From assembly GCA_903855995.1 (NCBI GenBank), contig CAIOAN010000008.1, positions 372,001-436,000 on the forward strand: a DNA stretch of 64,000 nucleotides, given 5' to 3'. Positions 38,728 to 48,598 of this stretch are shown here, one piece after another (position 1 is the first letter of the stretch; every line of letters begins with the position of its first letter). A program made the position numbers and the translations under genes. The stretch comes from an uncultured Opitutia bacterium. GTDB lineage: Bacteria > Verrucomicrobiota > Verrucomicrobiia > Opitutales > UBA953. Below the pieces are notes generated by a model, which worked only from the letters and a program-made list of their open reading frames with translations, ran no database searches and was not told where the DNA came from.

Positions 38728-39798
38728 TTATTTCTTGGCTGGATCGGACACCGGTCCGAAATTCGGACGGTTGGCCCGAGGCTTTTCAACCGGCTTCTCT
38801 TTCGCATTCGCCTCCAAGAGCGGCGGCGGAAATTCCGCGGAAAGACCCGGCGTCAGAATACGCGCATAAAAATCGCCCACCGGGGAGCGTCGCGTAGTCT
38901 GAATTTGCAGCGCCTGATAATGCAGTGCTTCGCCCTTCATCTTAACAAGCAAACTGACCTCCAGTTCGACCGAGGGATTTAGGCGAGCAACCCCCGCCAC
39001 GCTCACACGTTGCTGGGAATCCAGAAAGGCCATGGCCATCCCTTCGGGAGCATAGTCCACGGGGAAAGTCCAGGTCTCAGGTGCGGTCAAACCCGACGGT
39101 AGTATGAGCAGCACCGTGCGCACCGGACCTCCAGGGTTACCTGGATAGACCAAACGGCGGCGCCAAAGCGGCCAGAACCTTCGGCCTTGGTTATCGAGGA
39201 CCTCATCACCCCCAGGGCCTTCGACAACCAGCAGACGTTGCTTTAGAAATGCCATCTCCGCTGGGTTGAAACTTACCGCCACCGCACCGGGGCGACGAGT
39301 AGGCCCCTCGCCGGCTGGCACATCCGCCGAGACCAGCAAGACGACCTCCACGGGCCCGGCAACACGATGATCGACCCAGGCGATAAAGCCATAAGGCAAT
39401 ACGGTCATCGCTGCGGCCAAGAGAAAACCGCCCAATAGAGCCTTCGGAAACTGGTTGCGCACGCACAACGCCGTCATCAACGCCGCTCCGGCAAAACCGG
39501 CGGCATGCACCGAGATATCGGTGCCCAAGGTCCACTGCGCCATGGCGTAATCATCCGCATACCCGAACCAGCGAATCCGAAAGAACATCGCCACCACCCA
39601 GAGCGTCCCGGCCGTGGCACCGAGCAAAGGCGCAAAACGCGGCCCGGCTTTTTCAAAAGGCTTCGCCAGAAGAGCGGAGACAAGCGAGGCGAATAATCCC
39701 CCGAAGAAAGCCTCCTTCAACGAGGCCACGCCGGTCAGCGCGGCGGCGACCACCAAGAACGCCCAGGTGAACCAGTAGGTCCGAAAGTAAATGTTCAT
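38728..39798 (-). CDS. Hypothetical integral membrane protein with C-terminal soluble domain
   Basis: Several N-terminal hydrophobic segments from MNIYFRTYWFTWAFLVVAAALTG; start overlaps glgC stop (ATGA). Confidence 0.65.
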   Translation of the reverse strand: MNIYFRTYWFTWAFLVVAAALTGVASLKEAFFGGLFASLVSALLAKPFEKAGPRFAPLLGATAGTLWVVAMFFRIRWFGYADDYAMAQWTLGTDISVHAAGFAGAALMTALCVRNQFPKALLGGFLLAAAMTVLPYGFIAWVDHRVAGPVEVVLLVSADVPAGEGPTRRPGAVAVSFNPAEMAFLKQRLLVVEGPGGDEVLDNQGRRFWPLWRRRLVYPGNPGGPVRTVLLILPSGLTAPETWTFPVDYAPEGMAMAFLDSQQRVSVAGVARLNPSVELEVSLLVKMKGEALHYQALQIQTTRRSPVGDFYARILTPGLSAEFPPPLLEANAKEKPVEKPRANRPNFGPVSDPAKK

Positions 39799-41090
39799 TC
39801 CCCGACAATCGTCCCGGGCGGCACGACGGCACCCTTCTTGACGACAATGACGCCATCGCGGACAAAAAGTGCGTCTGTCTCCCATTTCTCAGGGAGCCCC
39901 GTGGGGGCGAGACGACAGCCAGCACCGATGCGGGCATTCTTATCAATGATCGCATTGCGAATAAGGCAATTGGCGCCGACGCCGACATCGGGGCGGCCGA
40001 GTCCATGATTCTTTGCGAGATCATGCGGACGCTCAAAGGCATCCGCTCCCATCATGACGACATTCTCCAAACGAGAGCCGGCGCGAATGACGGAACGAAC
40101 GCCGATGACGCAGCGATTGAGCTCCGAGTCATCCACGATCGCCCCATCCGCCATGAGGACCCGCTGCGAGCGCGCTCCATTCAGCTTGGCGGGCGGGAGG
40201 TATCGGGAATGCGTATAAACCGGATTCTGACCATCGAAGAAATCGAATGGCGGCACCGGATCCGTAAGCGTCAGGTTACATTCCCAGAACGAACCCACCG
40301 TACCGATATCCTCCCAGTATCCATCAAAGACGTAGGCCATCATTCGCTTCGAGGCGAGCAGGCCCGGGATGACTTCCTTGCCGAAATCGGTCTGGGTGTG
40401 GTCAGCGAGGGCCTCGCGCATGACCTTACCCGAGAAAAGATAGATGCCCATCGAGGCCAGACAGTAGGGCTTGTCGGACTTGTCGGAAAGACGACTACGG
40501 GCGGCGCCGCCGAGCACGAGCGAGGAAATAACAGCCGGATCTTTGGGCTTCTCGACGAACTCCACGACGCGCAGGTCAGCATTGACGCGCATGACGCCGA
40601 GAGCGGAGACCTGATCGGAAGGCATGGCCTTCGCGGCGATGGTGACATCGGCGGCATTCTCGACGTGCTGGCGGGCGAGTTCGTCGAAATCGAGGCGGTA
40701 TAACTGATCGCCCGAAAGAATCAGCACCAGGTCTTCATCCTTCAGATTATAATGGTGCAGATTCTGACGGACAGCGTCGGCCGTACCCTGATACCATGAT
40801 TCCTTGTCGCCGGTCTGCTCAGCGGCGAGGATATCGACAAAGCCGCGCCCGAATCCGTCGAACTTATAAGTCTGCTGGATATGCTTGTGGAGCGAGGCCG
40901 TATTAAACTGGGTCAGGACAAAAATCTGGTTGAACCCGGAGTTGAGACAGTTGCTGATCGGGATATCGACCAAACGGTAGTTGCTCGCGAGCGGGACGGC
41001 TGGCTTGCAGCGATCCTTGGTCAAGGGGTAGAGGCGAGAGCCACGCCCGCCCCCCATGATGATACTGATAACGCGAGGAAGGGAGGGCAT
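39795..41090 (-). CDS. glgC: Glucose-1-phosphate adenylyltransferase
   Basis: IIMGGGRGSRLYPLTKDRCKPAVPLASNYRLVDIPISNCLNSG, GTADAVRQN, FDGYWEDIGTVGSFWECNL; start reset to 41090. Confidence 0.96.
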   Translation of the reverse strand: MPSLPRVISIIMGGGRGSRLYPLTKDRCKPAVPLASNYRLVDIPISNCLNSGFNQIFVLTQFNTASLHKHIQQTYKFDGFGRGFVDILAAEQTGDKESWYQGTADAVRQNLHHYNLKDEDLVLILSGDQLYRLDFDELARQHVENAADVTIAAKAMPSDQVSALGVMRVNADLRVVEFVEKPKDPAVISSLVLGGAARSRLSDKSDKPYCLASMGIYLFSGKVMREALADHTQTDFGKEVIPGLLASKRMMAYVFDGYWEDIGTVGSFWECNLTLTDPVPPFDFFDGQNPVYTHSRYLPPAKLNGARSQRVLMADGAIVDDSELNRCVIGVRSVIRAGSRLENVVMMGADAFERPHDLAKNHGLGRPDVGVGANCLIRNAIIDKNARIGAGCRLAPTGLPEKWETDALFVRDGVIVVKKGAVVPPGTIVGE

Positions 41091-41194
41091 GGCGGGATGG
41101 CCTACTTTCCCTCCGGCAGCCTTCCGTCTCAAGCGGAAAAGGCTGAATGGCGGCTTGAAGGCGAGGAGGCGACAGGGTTGCATCCGAATCTCGC

Positions 41195-41989
41195 ATGGCT
41201 TTCGCCTTTCATATCCTCGGCACCAGCAGTTCCGGCAACTGCTCGCTCCTCGAGGCCTCCGGCACCCGGGTCATGCTGGATGCCGGCTTCCCCGGCCCGC
41301 GGCTGGAGGCTTCGCTGCAGAAACTCGGCCTCGAAGCGCGTGCGCTGGATGCGGTGATGATCACCCACGAGCACTCCGACCACTGTATCGGCCTGGCCGC
41401 CCTCCTCCGCCAGAACCCCCTCCTGAAGGTTTTTACTAATCGGGAGACCGCCCGCCGGATCAAAGATTCCGTCAAAGCCGATGTGAATTGGCAGCTCTTT
41501 GAGACCGGCACGACCTTCGAAATCGGCGGCCTGAAGGTCACCTCAATCCCAATCCCACACGACGCGGCCGACCCGGTCGGCTTCGCCATCGACTGCCCGG
41601 CCGAAGACGCCCGACCGGCGAAGCGACTGACCTGGCTCACCGACCTCGGGCATGCGACCACGGTCGTGAAACATCATGTCGCGCTCGCCGATATCCTGGT
41701 ACTCGAGGCGAACTACGATGAAGAGATGCTCGAGCTCTCCAAGCGCCCGCAGAGCCTAAAACAGCGCATCAAGGGAAACTTCGGACACCTCTCTAATATC
41801 CAAGCCCGCGACCTGCTGCTAGGATTGCGCGAATGGCAGACGACGGAACTCTACCTCGGCCACCTCAGCAAGGAATGCAACCGCACCATCATTGTGGACG
41901 AACTGATGAATGCCGTCCGCGACCAGAAGACCGACCTCCGCATCACGGTCATCGACCCCCTGGAAGATAATCCCGTCAGCCTCTGGTAG
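41195..41989 (+). CDS. MBL-fold metallohydrolase (YycJ/WalJ-like)
   Basis: FHILGTSSSGNCSLLEA, MITHEHSDHCIGL, VLEANYDEEML, GHLSNIQARDLLL. Confidence 0.9.
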   Translation: MAFAFHILGTSSSGNCSLLEASGTRVMLDAGFPGPRLEASLQKLGLEARALDAVMITHEHSDHCIGLAALLRQNPLLKVFTNRETARRIKDSVKADVNWQLFETGTTFEIGGLKVTSIPIPHDAADPVGFAIDCPAEDARPAKRLTWLTDLGHATTVVKHHVALADILVLEANYDEEMLELSKRPQSLKQRIKGNFGHLSNIQARDLLLGLREWQTTELYLGHLSKECNRTIIVDELMNAVRDQKTDLRITVIDPLEDNPVSLW

Positions 41990-41997
41990 GTGCGGGC

Positions 41998-43929
41998 CTA
42001 TTTCTTGGCGGGCGGGACCGCGATATCATCTCCGGCCGTCGCAGGCGGCGGAGCGGGCGTCGCTTCGGAAACCTTGCCGACCGCGCCTTCAGCCACGGAC
42101 TTCGCGAGCCGCTTCACCGCCGCACCGCAAGCGGGCGAGGCTGGGTTGAGGTCCTGCGCCGAGAGCCAGGCGGTCAAGGCCGCCGCTTCGGCGCCGTCCT
42201 TCTCAAGCTTCTCCGCCATACCGATCAACTGGGCGTAATTAGCGACGAGCGGCGCGATGTCCGAGCGGGTCTTGGCGAGCACGAGGTCATCGGACTCGGT
42301 CTTATAAGTCTCCACGATGACATCCCAGGCCAGATAGGGATTGTTCTGCGACGCCAGCACGGAAGCTTTCTGAATGTTCGCATCCAGTTCACCCACGCGA
42401 TTGACCACCTTGCGAAGCTTCTCAGAGCGCTCCTTGTCCTGGGCGAGCGCCAGGGCGAACTCCAACTTCTTATTATAGATTTCACGCCACTTGGCTTCGG
42501 TCACCATCCGATCGAATTCGGGCACCTTCTGGGCGAGCGTATCCTGGCGGCTGACCACCTGATCGGCGAACAACTTCACCCCCGGATTCTGCGGCCAGAT
42601 CTTCGTCGCACGCTCCAAGGCCGCCTCCGCCTTGGTCGTATCGCCGGTCAAGGCAGCGGATTTGGCGGACAGCAGGGACATGTTGGAGGCGTTGATCGCG
42701 TTATTCACCTTGGAGAGAATCGCGGCGCCCGGGAAATCACGGGCGCGGCCGCGCACCTTGTTCACATAGCCTTCGACATTGGCGAGATCATGCTCGTCGC
42801 CGAGGCGCTGCAATTCCCGGAGATCCTTCCAGAGCTCCAGCATCTCGCGCTTCTTGTCCTGCGGGTAGGACATGACGACGGGCTCGAATTCACCGAGGAA
42901 GAAGGTCTCCTGCAGGCGCTCGAAGGCGGAATAAAGCTCACCTTGCTTCACCAAGTCGTCGACCGTCAGCATGCCCTTGGAGACATCCTTCATCGCTTCG
43001 CGCGAAAGCATGTCGAACGACTCGAGCGTCGGGACGAAGTCAGAGATCGGGAAGAACTCTTTCACTTCCTTGGCGCCGACCACGATATTCTGGCCGCTCC
43101 CCTTGAAGAGCACGCGATAGAAGGCGCTCGTGATTATCGAGTGGCGGTAGCGGCGGGCCATCAGGAACGCCACCATCTGGGACTGGAATTCAATCTTCGT
43201 CTTGAGCCCGAGGGCCGTCATCTCGGCGTTCTTAGCAAGGATTTCGGCCTGCGTGCGGGCCTCGTCCTTCACCTTGAATGCCAACTCCGTCGTGCCACTG
43301 GAAGCCTTGCCGAGTGGCTTGGCTTTTGAGGCCGCCTGAGAGCGCGCGTCGTTGGCCTCTTCAATCATGTCAGCCCGATTCACAATGATACCTTCCTGGT
43401 GCTTGCGCAGGGTTTCGAGATTGTTCTTGGTGACCTCGATCTGCCGAAACTCGGTCTTCATGGACCAGACTTTCTGGACCTGGGTTGCGATGGTGAGGCA
43501 ATTGCTCGCGTCGACGTCGAACTCGGCGGCCTTAAACAGCAGGTTGAAAGCCTCCTGCTGGTTGCGGTAATAATTTTCCTGCGTGATATTAGCCGGCGAG
43601 AGCAGCTGCTGGATTTGATCCAACATGGCGATATAGCGCTTCAGATCGCCGGTGTCGGCTGGCGAGGCCAGGTAACGTTCAAAACGGGCCCGGACGGCCC
43701 GGGAATTACCGAGATTCATCGTCGTGCCCTTCCATTGCATCGTGCCGTTCTCGACATCGACCGAGTCGCTATTGACGTTAAAAATGCGGTCCGCACCCCC
43801 TTCGGCCGAGGAGCTCTTGTAGTCGCCGCCTCCGCCGCCGGAGACCGCGGCGCCTGGAGGCGGGGCCTGGGCGATGCCGAGCACCGTCATAGCACACCAA
43901 CCAAAACAACTGAGGAATGTGTTACGCAT
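41998..43929 (-). CDS. Secreted hypothetical protein (643 aa), helical/TPR-like C-terminal half
   Basis: Signal peptide; Gly-rich low complexity (AAVSGGGGGDYKSSS); long helical body. Confidence 0.65.
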   Translation of the reverse strand: MRNTFLSCFGWCAMTVLGIAQAPPPGAAVSGGGGGDYKSSSAEGGADRIFNVNSDSVDVENGTMQWKGTTMNLGNSRAVRARFERYLASPADTGDLKRYIAMLDQIQQLLSPANITQENYYRNQQEAFNLLFKAAEFDVDASNCLTIATQVQKVWSMKTEFRQIEVTKNNLETLRKHQEGIIVNRADMIEEANDARSQAASKAKPLGKASSGTTELAFKVKDEARTQAEILAKNAEMTALGLKTKIEFQSQMVAFLMARRYRHSIITSAFYRVLFKGSGQNIVVGAKEVKEFFPISDFVPTLESFDMLSREAMKDVSKGMLTVDDLVKQGELYSAFERLQETFFLGEFEPVVMSYPQDKKREMLELWKDLRELQRLGDEHDLANVEGYVNKVRGRARDFPGAAILSKVNNAINASNMSLLSAKSAALTGDTTKAEAALERATKIWPQNPGVKLFADQVVSRQDTLAQKVPEFDRMVTEAKWREIYNKKLEFALALAQDKERSEKLRKVVNRVGELDANIQKASVLASQNNPYLAWDVIVETYKTESDDLVLAKTRSDIAPLVANYAQLIGMAEKLEKDGAEAAALTAWLSAQDLNPASPACGAAVKRLAKSVAEGAVGKVSEATPAPPPATAGDDIAVPPAKK

Positions 43930-43938
43930 TTCGGTAAA

Positions 43939-44334
43939 TCAGAAGCGCTCGAGGCTTTCGACGACGAGCAGGTCGCGGTTGACGCGCAGCTTGCACTTGA
44001 AGCGCTGGCCGACCTCAAAAGTATCGCCGGCGGAGACCGGGACAAAAATTGGGATACGCCCGGAAGTGCGGGAGGAATCCTTCTCGATGGGCTTCACGGC
44101 GAGCACCCGGCCGCGCCCTTCGACGAAGGAGAGTTGCTGCTCGATCTGACAATCCAGTCGATAGGCGTTCCCCTGCAGCGTCGCCCAGTCTTTACGGTAA
44201 GCCGTGGGGTCAAAACGGGTGAGGTTGCCAAAGTCGCCGCCACCGCCCATGCGGGGCACCACGATGGCAACCAGGATGACAATCACCACAACGGGGATGC
44301 CGAGGGCGAAAAAGAGGGGGTTAATCTTGGACAT
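43939..44334 (-). CDS. Hypothetical protein with N-terminal transmembrane anchor (131 aa)
   Basis: LFFALGIPVVVIVILVAIVVPRMGGGG then soluble domain; 9-nt gap to the 643-aa gene. Confidence 0.7.
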   Translation of the reverse strand: MSKINPLFFALGIPVVVIVILVAIVVPRMGGGGDFGNLTRFDPTAYRKDWATLQGNAYRLDCQIEQQLSFVEGRGRVLAVKPIEKDSSRTSGRIPIFVPVSAGDTFEVGQRFKCKLRVNRDLLVVESLERF

Positions 44335-44461
44335 GAAAGGGGCGGGGCTGGCCTACACTCTTAAGCGTAACCAACTTAAGCATTAGTTCCAGCGATTTTC
44401 CTTATAAGTCAAGGCCGTCACGAACTGAGGGCTTAACCTCAACGGCCCTCACACCCCCTGC

Positions 44462-46183
44462 TTAACTCCAGCGTTTCTGCTGACAGCCAAAAACCACTAG
44501 GCAGACCCCAAGGAGGCCTTGAACCAGCAAGACGGTCAGGCCCAGCGCGGTACTGGCTACGTAGGCGTTCTGGTTAGGCATGCTCGCCGTATAGGCATCG
44601 TAGAGCGACTGACCCATCATCGACTTCATATAACCCGACCAGCCCCAGTAGGAATTGATGAAAGGCCGGCAGACCCAAGTGAGTGCGGCGGGCAAGGCAA
44701 GCACGACGCCGGACAGCGGAAGTTGGAAGCCGACGAGGTAGATGGAAAGCAACGAGGACTTCTCTGGCGAGGTCAGCATCGCGGAAAAGCCCAGGCAGAC
44801 CACGGACATCGAAACACAGCTGGCAGCCAGAATCGCCAGTTGCTCGGTCCACGGCCCGGGGAAACCGCAGATAAGTTTCACGAAGAGACACATCCAGAGA
44901 CCCTGAAAGATCGCGATCAGCGAGACGAAGGTGATCTTGGAAAAAGCATAGGACCACGGGCGAAGGCCCGTCATGCGCTCCTTCTCGTAGAGCACGCGCT
45001 CGGCGGAGATTTCGCGACCGCCGTTATTCGCCCCCATTAAGGTGAGCAGGATCACCTGGAACATGACCAGACCGGCGGCCAACCCTGCAATCTGCGCGTT
45101 CGACATCTGTACCTTGAGCGCCTGCGCCACCTCCTCCATCGAGGCCGTGTTGCGATCCATGGGGATTTTCAAGACGTTCCACTCCGCATCGAGATTGAAA
45201 ATAATCACCAGCAACGGGAAGCCGAAGGTGATTGCCAAGGTCAGTCCGAGGTAACCGGTGTCGCGGAAAAACAGCTTCAACCGACGTGATAGCAGCGTGA
45301 TAAACTGCGAGACGCCATCGGGCACGACAGGGTCGGGCAACGGTTCGATTTCGGCGGTGGCGCCGACTTTGACCAAGGCGGCCTCATAAGATTCCGGATG
45401 CTCAGCTTGATGAATCGCCCAGCGATCCCGCCACGTCGCGAGGTCCGAAGCATTTAGCACCTCGTATAAACGGAGCCCGTCTGGAATGCCGAAATAACCC
45501 AGCAATTCGGCCGGAGAGCCCTGAAACACGACGTCGCCCTGATAGACCACGGTGACCCAGTCGAACTGGTTCAACTTACCGAGATTATGAATAATACAGA
45601 CGAAGCTCTTGCCGTTGGTTTCAGCGAGATTACGCAAGAGGGCGAGGATTTGATCTTCGGACTGTGGGTCCAGCCCGGAGGTGACCTCGTCGCAGACCAT
45701 GCAAGGCGGATCCAGAGTCAGCTCCAGGCCGAGCGAGAGTCGGCGGAGCTGGCCGCCGGAAAGAGCGGACACCCGCTTGTCGCGATGGGGAGCCATCCCC
45801 GTCACGCCCAGCACCGCTTCCAGGCGGCGACTGCGTTCGCCAGCGTCCGGCACGGCGAGTTTCAGCGCATACTCCAAAGATTCTGCCACCGTCAACTGAG
45901 GCTGGGCCGCGGTGAACTGCGGGGCGAAACCGACCTTCCCGACCAGATCCTCCGTGCACGTGATGCGCTGACCGGCGAGGGAGGCTTCCCCCGTCGAAGG
46001 CAGGATACCGAGAATAGCCTTCATCAACGTCGTCTTGCCGCACCCTGAGGGGCCGATGACAGCGTTCAAACCGCGCGGCAGGAAACGAGCACTCGCGCCA
46101 TCTAGGATGACCGGGCCATCGGCCCCGGCTTGGACAGTGAGGTTTTGGCAGCTCAGCATTGGTTGTAATCTTGCTTCGGCCAT
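44462..46183 (-). CDS. ABCG-like ABC transporter, NBD fused to C-terminal ABC-2 type membrane domain
   Basis: GPSGCGKTTLMKAILGILPS, ALSGGQLRRLSLGLEL, CMVCDEVTSGLDPQSE, IIHNLG; then several TM segments; NBD-TMD order. Confidence 0.9.
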   Translation of the reverse strand: MAEARLQPMLSCQNLTVQAGADGPVILDGASARFLPRGLNAVIGPSGCGKTTLMKAILGILPSTGEASLAGQRITCTEDLVGKVGFAPQFTAAQPQLTVAESLEYALKLAVPDAGERSRRLEAVLGVTGMAPHRDKRVSALSGGQLRRLSLGLELTLDPPCMVCDEVTSGLDPQSEDQILALLRNLAETNGKSFVCIIHNLGKLNQFDWVTVVYQGDVVFQGSPAELLGYFGIPDGLRLYEVLNASDLATWRDRWAIHQAEHPESYEAALVKVGATAEIEPLPDPVVPDGVSQFITLLSRRLKLFFRDTGYLGLTLAITFGFPLLVIIFNLDAEWNVLKIPMDRNTASMEEVAQALKVQMSNAQIAGLAAGLVMFQVILLTLMGANNGGREISAERVLYEKERMTGLRPWSYAFSKITFVSLIAIFQGLWMCLFVKLICGFPGPWTEQLAILAASCVSMSVVCLGFSAMLTSPEKSSLLSIYLVGFQLPLSGVVLALPAALTWVCRPFINSYWGWSGYMKSMMGQSLYDAYTASMPNQNAYVASTALGLTVLLVQGLLGVCLVVFGCQQKRWS

Positions 46184-46206
46184 CCCGTGCGTAAAGGATT
46201 AATGCC

Positions 46207-46896
46207 ATGAGCCCCCAAGCCCTCGTCTTCGCTGCCCTCGCGTTCGCCGGCCTCAGCGCCGACGCCCTCGCCTTCAAGGTCACCCGCAACACGACGACGA
46301 TCAACAACCCCCGGATCTTCGGCATCGAAGTCAAGGGCACCGACCTCTCCTTCTACGGCAACTCCGACAAAATCGAGTCCATCTCCTTCCAGGATTACAT
46401 CATCTACAGCAAGGAATACCCCAACGGATCGATCATGGTGAGCGAGCTCGTAATCGACATGGAAGGCTCGGCCCAGCAACTCCGTATCTACTCTGCCCGC
46501 CCCCCGGGCTCAGCCGATGTGGCCGACCGCAGTAACCGCGCCTTAGTCGCCAATTCCGAAAACCGTGGCCTCGACCCTTCCACGGCGAGCAAACTCCCCA
46601 TCCCCGGCCCCCTCGCCGCCATCGAAAGCAAGTTGTCCAACATGCATAAGAGCACGACCGCCGGCCTGGTGGTAAAAAACTACCCCAGCACGACCCATGC
46701 GAAGACCATCGAAATGGTCGTTAGTTCAAAGGACGAACTCATGGCCTTCTACGGAACGATCAAGAAACTGATGTGCTCACTCCCGGCCACTGTCACGGAC
46801 GGCTCGGCCGCGCCGACAGGTACGGCAACGGCGGCAGGTACCACCAGTACGATTACCATCAGTAAGATTGGTGGCTGCCTGTTCACCTTGGAATAA
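46207..46896 (+). CDS. Secreted hypothetical protein (229 aa)
   Basis: Signal peptide MSPQALVFAALAFAGLSADALAF; Thr-rich C-terminal segment. Confidence 0.65.
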   Translation: MSPQALVFAALAFAGLSADALAFKVTRNTTTINNPRIFGIEVKGTDLSFYGNSDKIESISFQDYIIYSKEYPNGSIMVSELVIDMEGSAQQLRIYSARPPGSADVADRSNRALVANSENRGLDPSTASKLPIPGPLAAIESKLSNMHKSTTAGLVVKNYPSTTHAKTIEMVVSSKDELMAFYGTIKKLMCSLPATVTDGSAAPTGTATAAGTTSTITISKIGGCLFTLE

Positions 46897-46994
46897 GCCC
46901 TCTCCCGATACGGAGAGCCCGTAAAATCGGGCAAATCAGGCCACCCCGCCCCTGGATGCCAAGTCCGGCTTGACCGTGGCACACGGCTGGGCTT

Positions 46995-47576
46995 GTGTCC
47001 GCCTTTACTCCCATGGCCTCCCTCCCCGTCAACCGTATCAAGAAGAAGAACATCATGAGCTACAATGGTGAGCTCTGCATCGTTCTGGAGTGCCTCGTGC
47101 GCACCCCACCGAACAACGCCTCCTACGTCCAGATGGAACTCCGCTCCATCAAGACCGGCGCCAAGATCCCGGTCCGCTGCGGCATCGGAGTCAGCTTCGA
47201 CGTCTTCGACAATAGCACCAAGTCCTTGGAAATGTCCTACGAAGCCGATGGCAGCTACGTGTTCGTCGACACCAACACCAACGAGGAATACTACATCTCG
47301 GCCGCCTCCCTGGCCGACTCCAAGGAGTTCCTGATCTCGGGCACCTCCTACATGGTCCTCTTCGTGGAAGACAAGCCCATCACGGTCGACCTCCCCCCTT
47401 CCGTCATCGTCGAAGTCCTCGAAGCCCCGCCCGCCGTCAAGGGCGACACCGCCGGCAACGTCCAGAAGACGGTGACCTGCGAGAACGGCCTTCAGGTCAA
47501 CGTCCCGCTCTTCATCAAGCAGGGCGAGAAGATCAAGGTCAGCACCGAGAACAAGGAATACCTCGGCCGCGCCTAA
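46995..47576 (+). CDS. efp: Elongation factor P with atypical tip loop
   Basis: VNRIKKKNIMSYNGELCIVLECLVRTPPNNASYVQMELRSIKTGAKI..., KGDTAGNVQKTVTCENGLQVNVPLFIKQGEKIKVSTENKEYLGRA. Start may be 47013-47016 region. Confidence 0.88.
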   Translation: MSAFTPMASLPVNRIKKKNIMSYNGELCIVLECLVRTPPNNASYVQMELRSIKTGAKIPVRCGIGVSFDVFDNSTKSLEMSYEADGSYVFVDTNTNEEYYISAASLADSKEFLISGTSYMVLFVEDKPITVDLPPSVIVEVLEAPPAVKGDTAGNVQKTVTCENGLQVNVPLFIKQGEKIKVSTENKEYLGRA

Positions 47577-47600
47577 ACCCCGGCCGACCGCCGACCCGAC

Positions 47601-47629
47601 GAACCCCGGACCTCCGGGGTTCTTTCTTT
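47601..47629 (+). terminator. Rho-independent terminator downstream of efp
   Basis: gaaccccgg-acct-ccggggttc followed by TTTCTTT. Confidence 0.85.
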
Positions 47630-47668
47630 GGTCCATTCGGCCGAAGGCCGCCCCGGCCAAGGAGTGCG

Positions 47669-47739
47669 TAGACCCGCAGGGATTCGAACCCCGACAAAGT
47701 GAACCAAAATCACTTGTGCTACCGTTACACCACGGGTCT
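47669..47739 (-). tRNA. tRNA-Gln (anticodon UUG)
   Basis: Minus strand AGACCCGTGGTGTAACGGTAGCACAAGTGATTTTGGTTCACTTTGTCGGGGTTCGAATCCCTGCGGGTCTA; acceptor AGACCCG/CGGGTCT, anticodon loop TTTTGGT, T-loop TTCGAAT. Confidence 0.93.
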
Positions 47740-47831
47740 GCGCACCCCGACTGAAGAGCGACTCGCAGGTCGGAGTCAAGCGAGACCAAGGCGGGGTTGA
47801 CGCTGGGGAGTCTTCGGCTCATTTCCCCTGT

Positions 47832-48566
47832 ATGCCCGCCACCACCGCCAAGAAGCCGAAGTACCGTCGTATCGTGCTGAAAATCAGCGGCGAAGCGCTG
47901 CGCAACGACGCGACGGGCGAAGCGATTGACAGCAAGGTCCTTGACCGCCTCGCGGAAGAGCTCCGCTCAATCCAGAAAATCGGCGCGCAAGTCGCGGTCG
48001 TCGTCGGCGGCGGCAACATCTTCCGCGGCCTCGCGGGCGCCCGGGCCAACGGCACGGATCGCACGACGGGCGACAACATGGGTATGCTGGCCACGGTCAT
48101 CAACGGCCTCGCACTCATGGATCGCCTCGAAAAGGCCGGCCTGGAATGCCGCGTGATGACCGCCATCCCGATGGACCGCATCGCCGAACCGTTCATCCAA
48201 CGCCGCGCCACCCGCCACCTCGAACGCGGACGCATCGTGATCTTCGTCGCCGGCACGGGCAACCCGTATTGCACCACCGACTACGCCGCCGCCCTGCGGG
48301 CCAATGAAATCGGTGCCGACGCGATCCTTAAGGCCACCAAGGTCGACGGCGTCTACGACAAGGACCCGATGAAGCACAAGGACGCCAAACGCTACAAGCG
48401 GGTATCACACGCCGAAGCCCTCCAGAAGCGCCTCGGCGTGATGGATGCCGAAGCCTTTTCGCTCTGCGAAGCTAACAAGCTGCCGATTATCGTGTTCTCG
48501 ATGTCCGACAACGGCGCGGTGAAGAAAGCCGTACTTGGTCAGCCCATCGGCACGCTCGTCGCCTAA
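47832..48566 (+). CDS. pyrH: UMP kinase
   Basis: YRRIVLKISGEAL, VVVGGGNIFRGLAGA, DRTTGDNMGMLATVINGLA, VDGVYDKDP. Confidence 0.97.
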   Translation: MPATTAKKPKYRRIVLKISGEALRNDATGEAIDSKVLDRLAEELRSIQKIGAQVAVVVGGGNIFRGLAGARANGTDRTTGDNMGMLATVINGLALMDRLEKAGLECRVMTAIPMDRIAEPFIQRRATRHLERGRIVIFVAGTGNPYCTTDYAAALRANEIGADAILKATKVDGVYDKDPMKHKDAKRYKRVSHAEALQKRLGVMDAEAFSLCEANKLPIIVFSMSDNGAVKKAVLGQPIGTLVA

Positions 48567-48598
48567 TTTTCCTATAACACCCCACCCCCACGCATTCC

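Noticed and set aside
44426-44451. Hairpin tgagggc/gccctca upstream of the 131-aa gene's operon
   Set aside because: Long 12-nt loop, no U tract; could occur by chance in GC-rich DNA.
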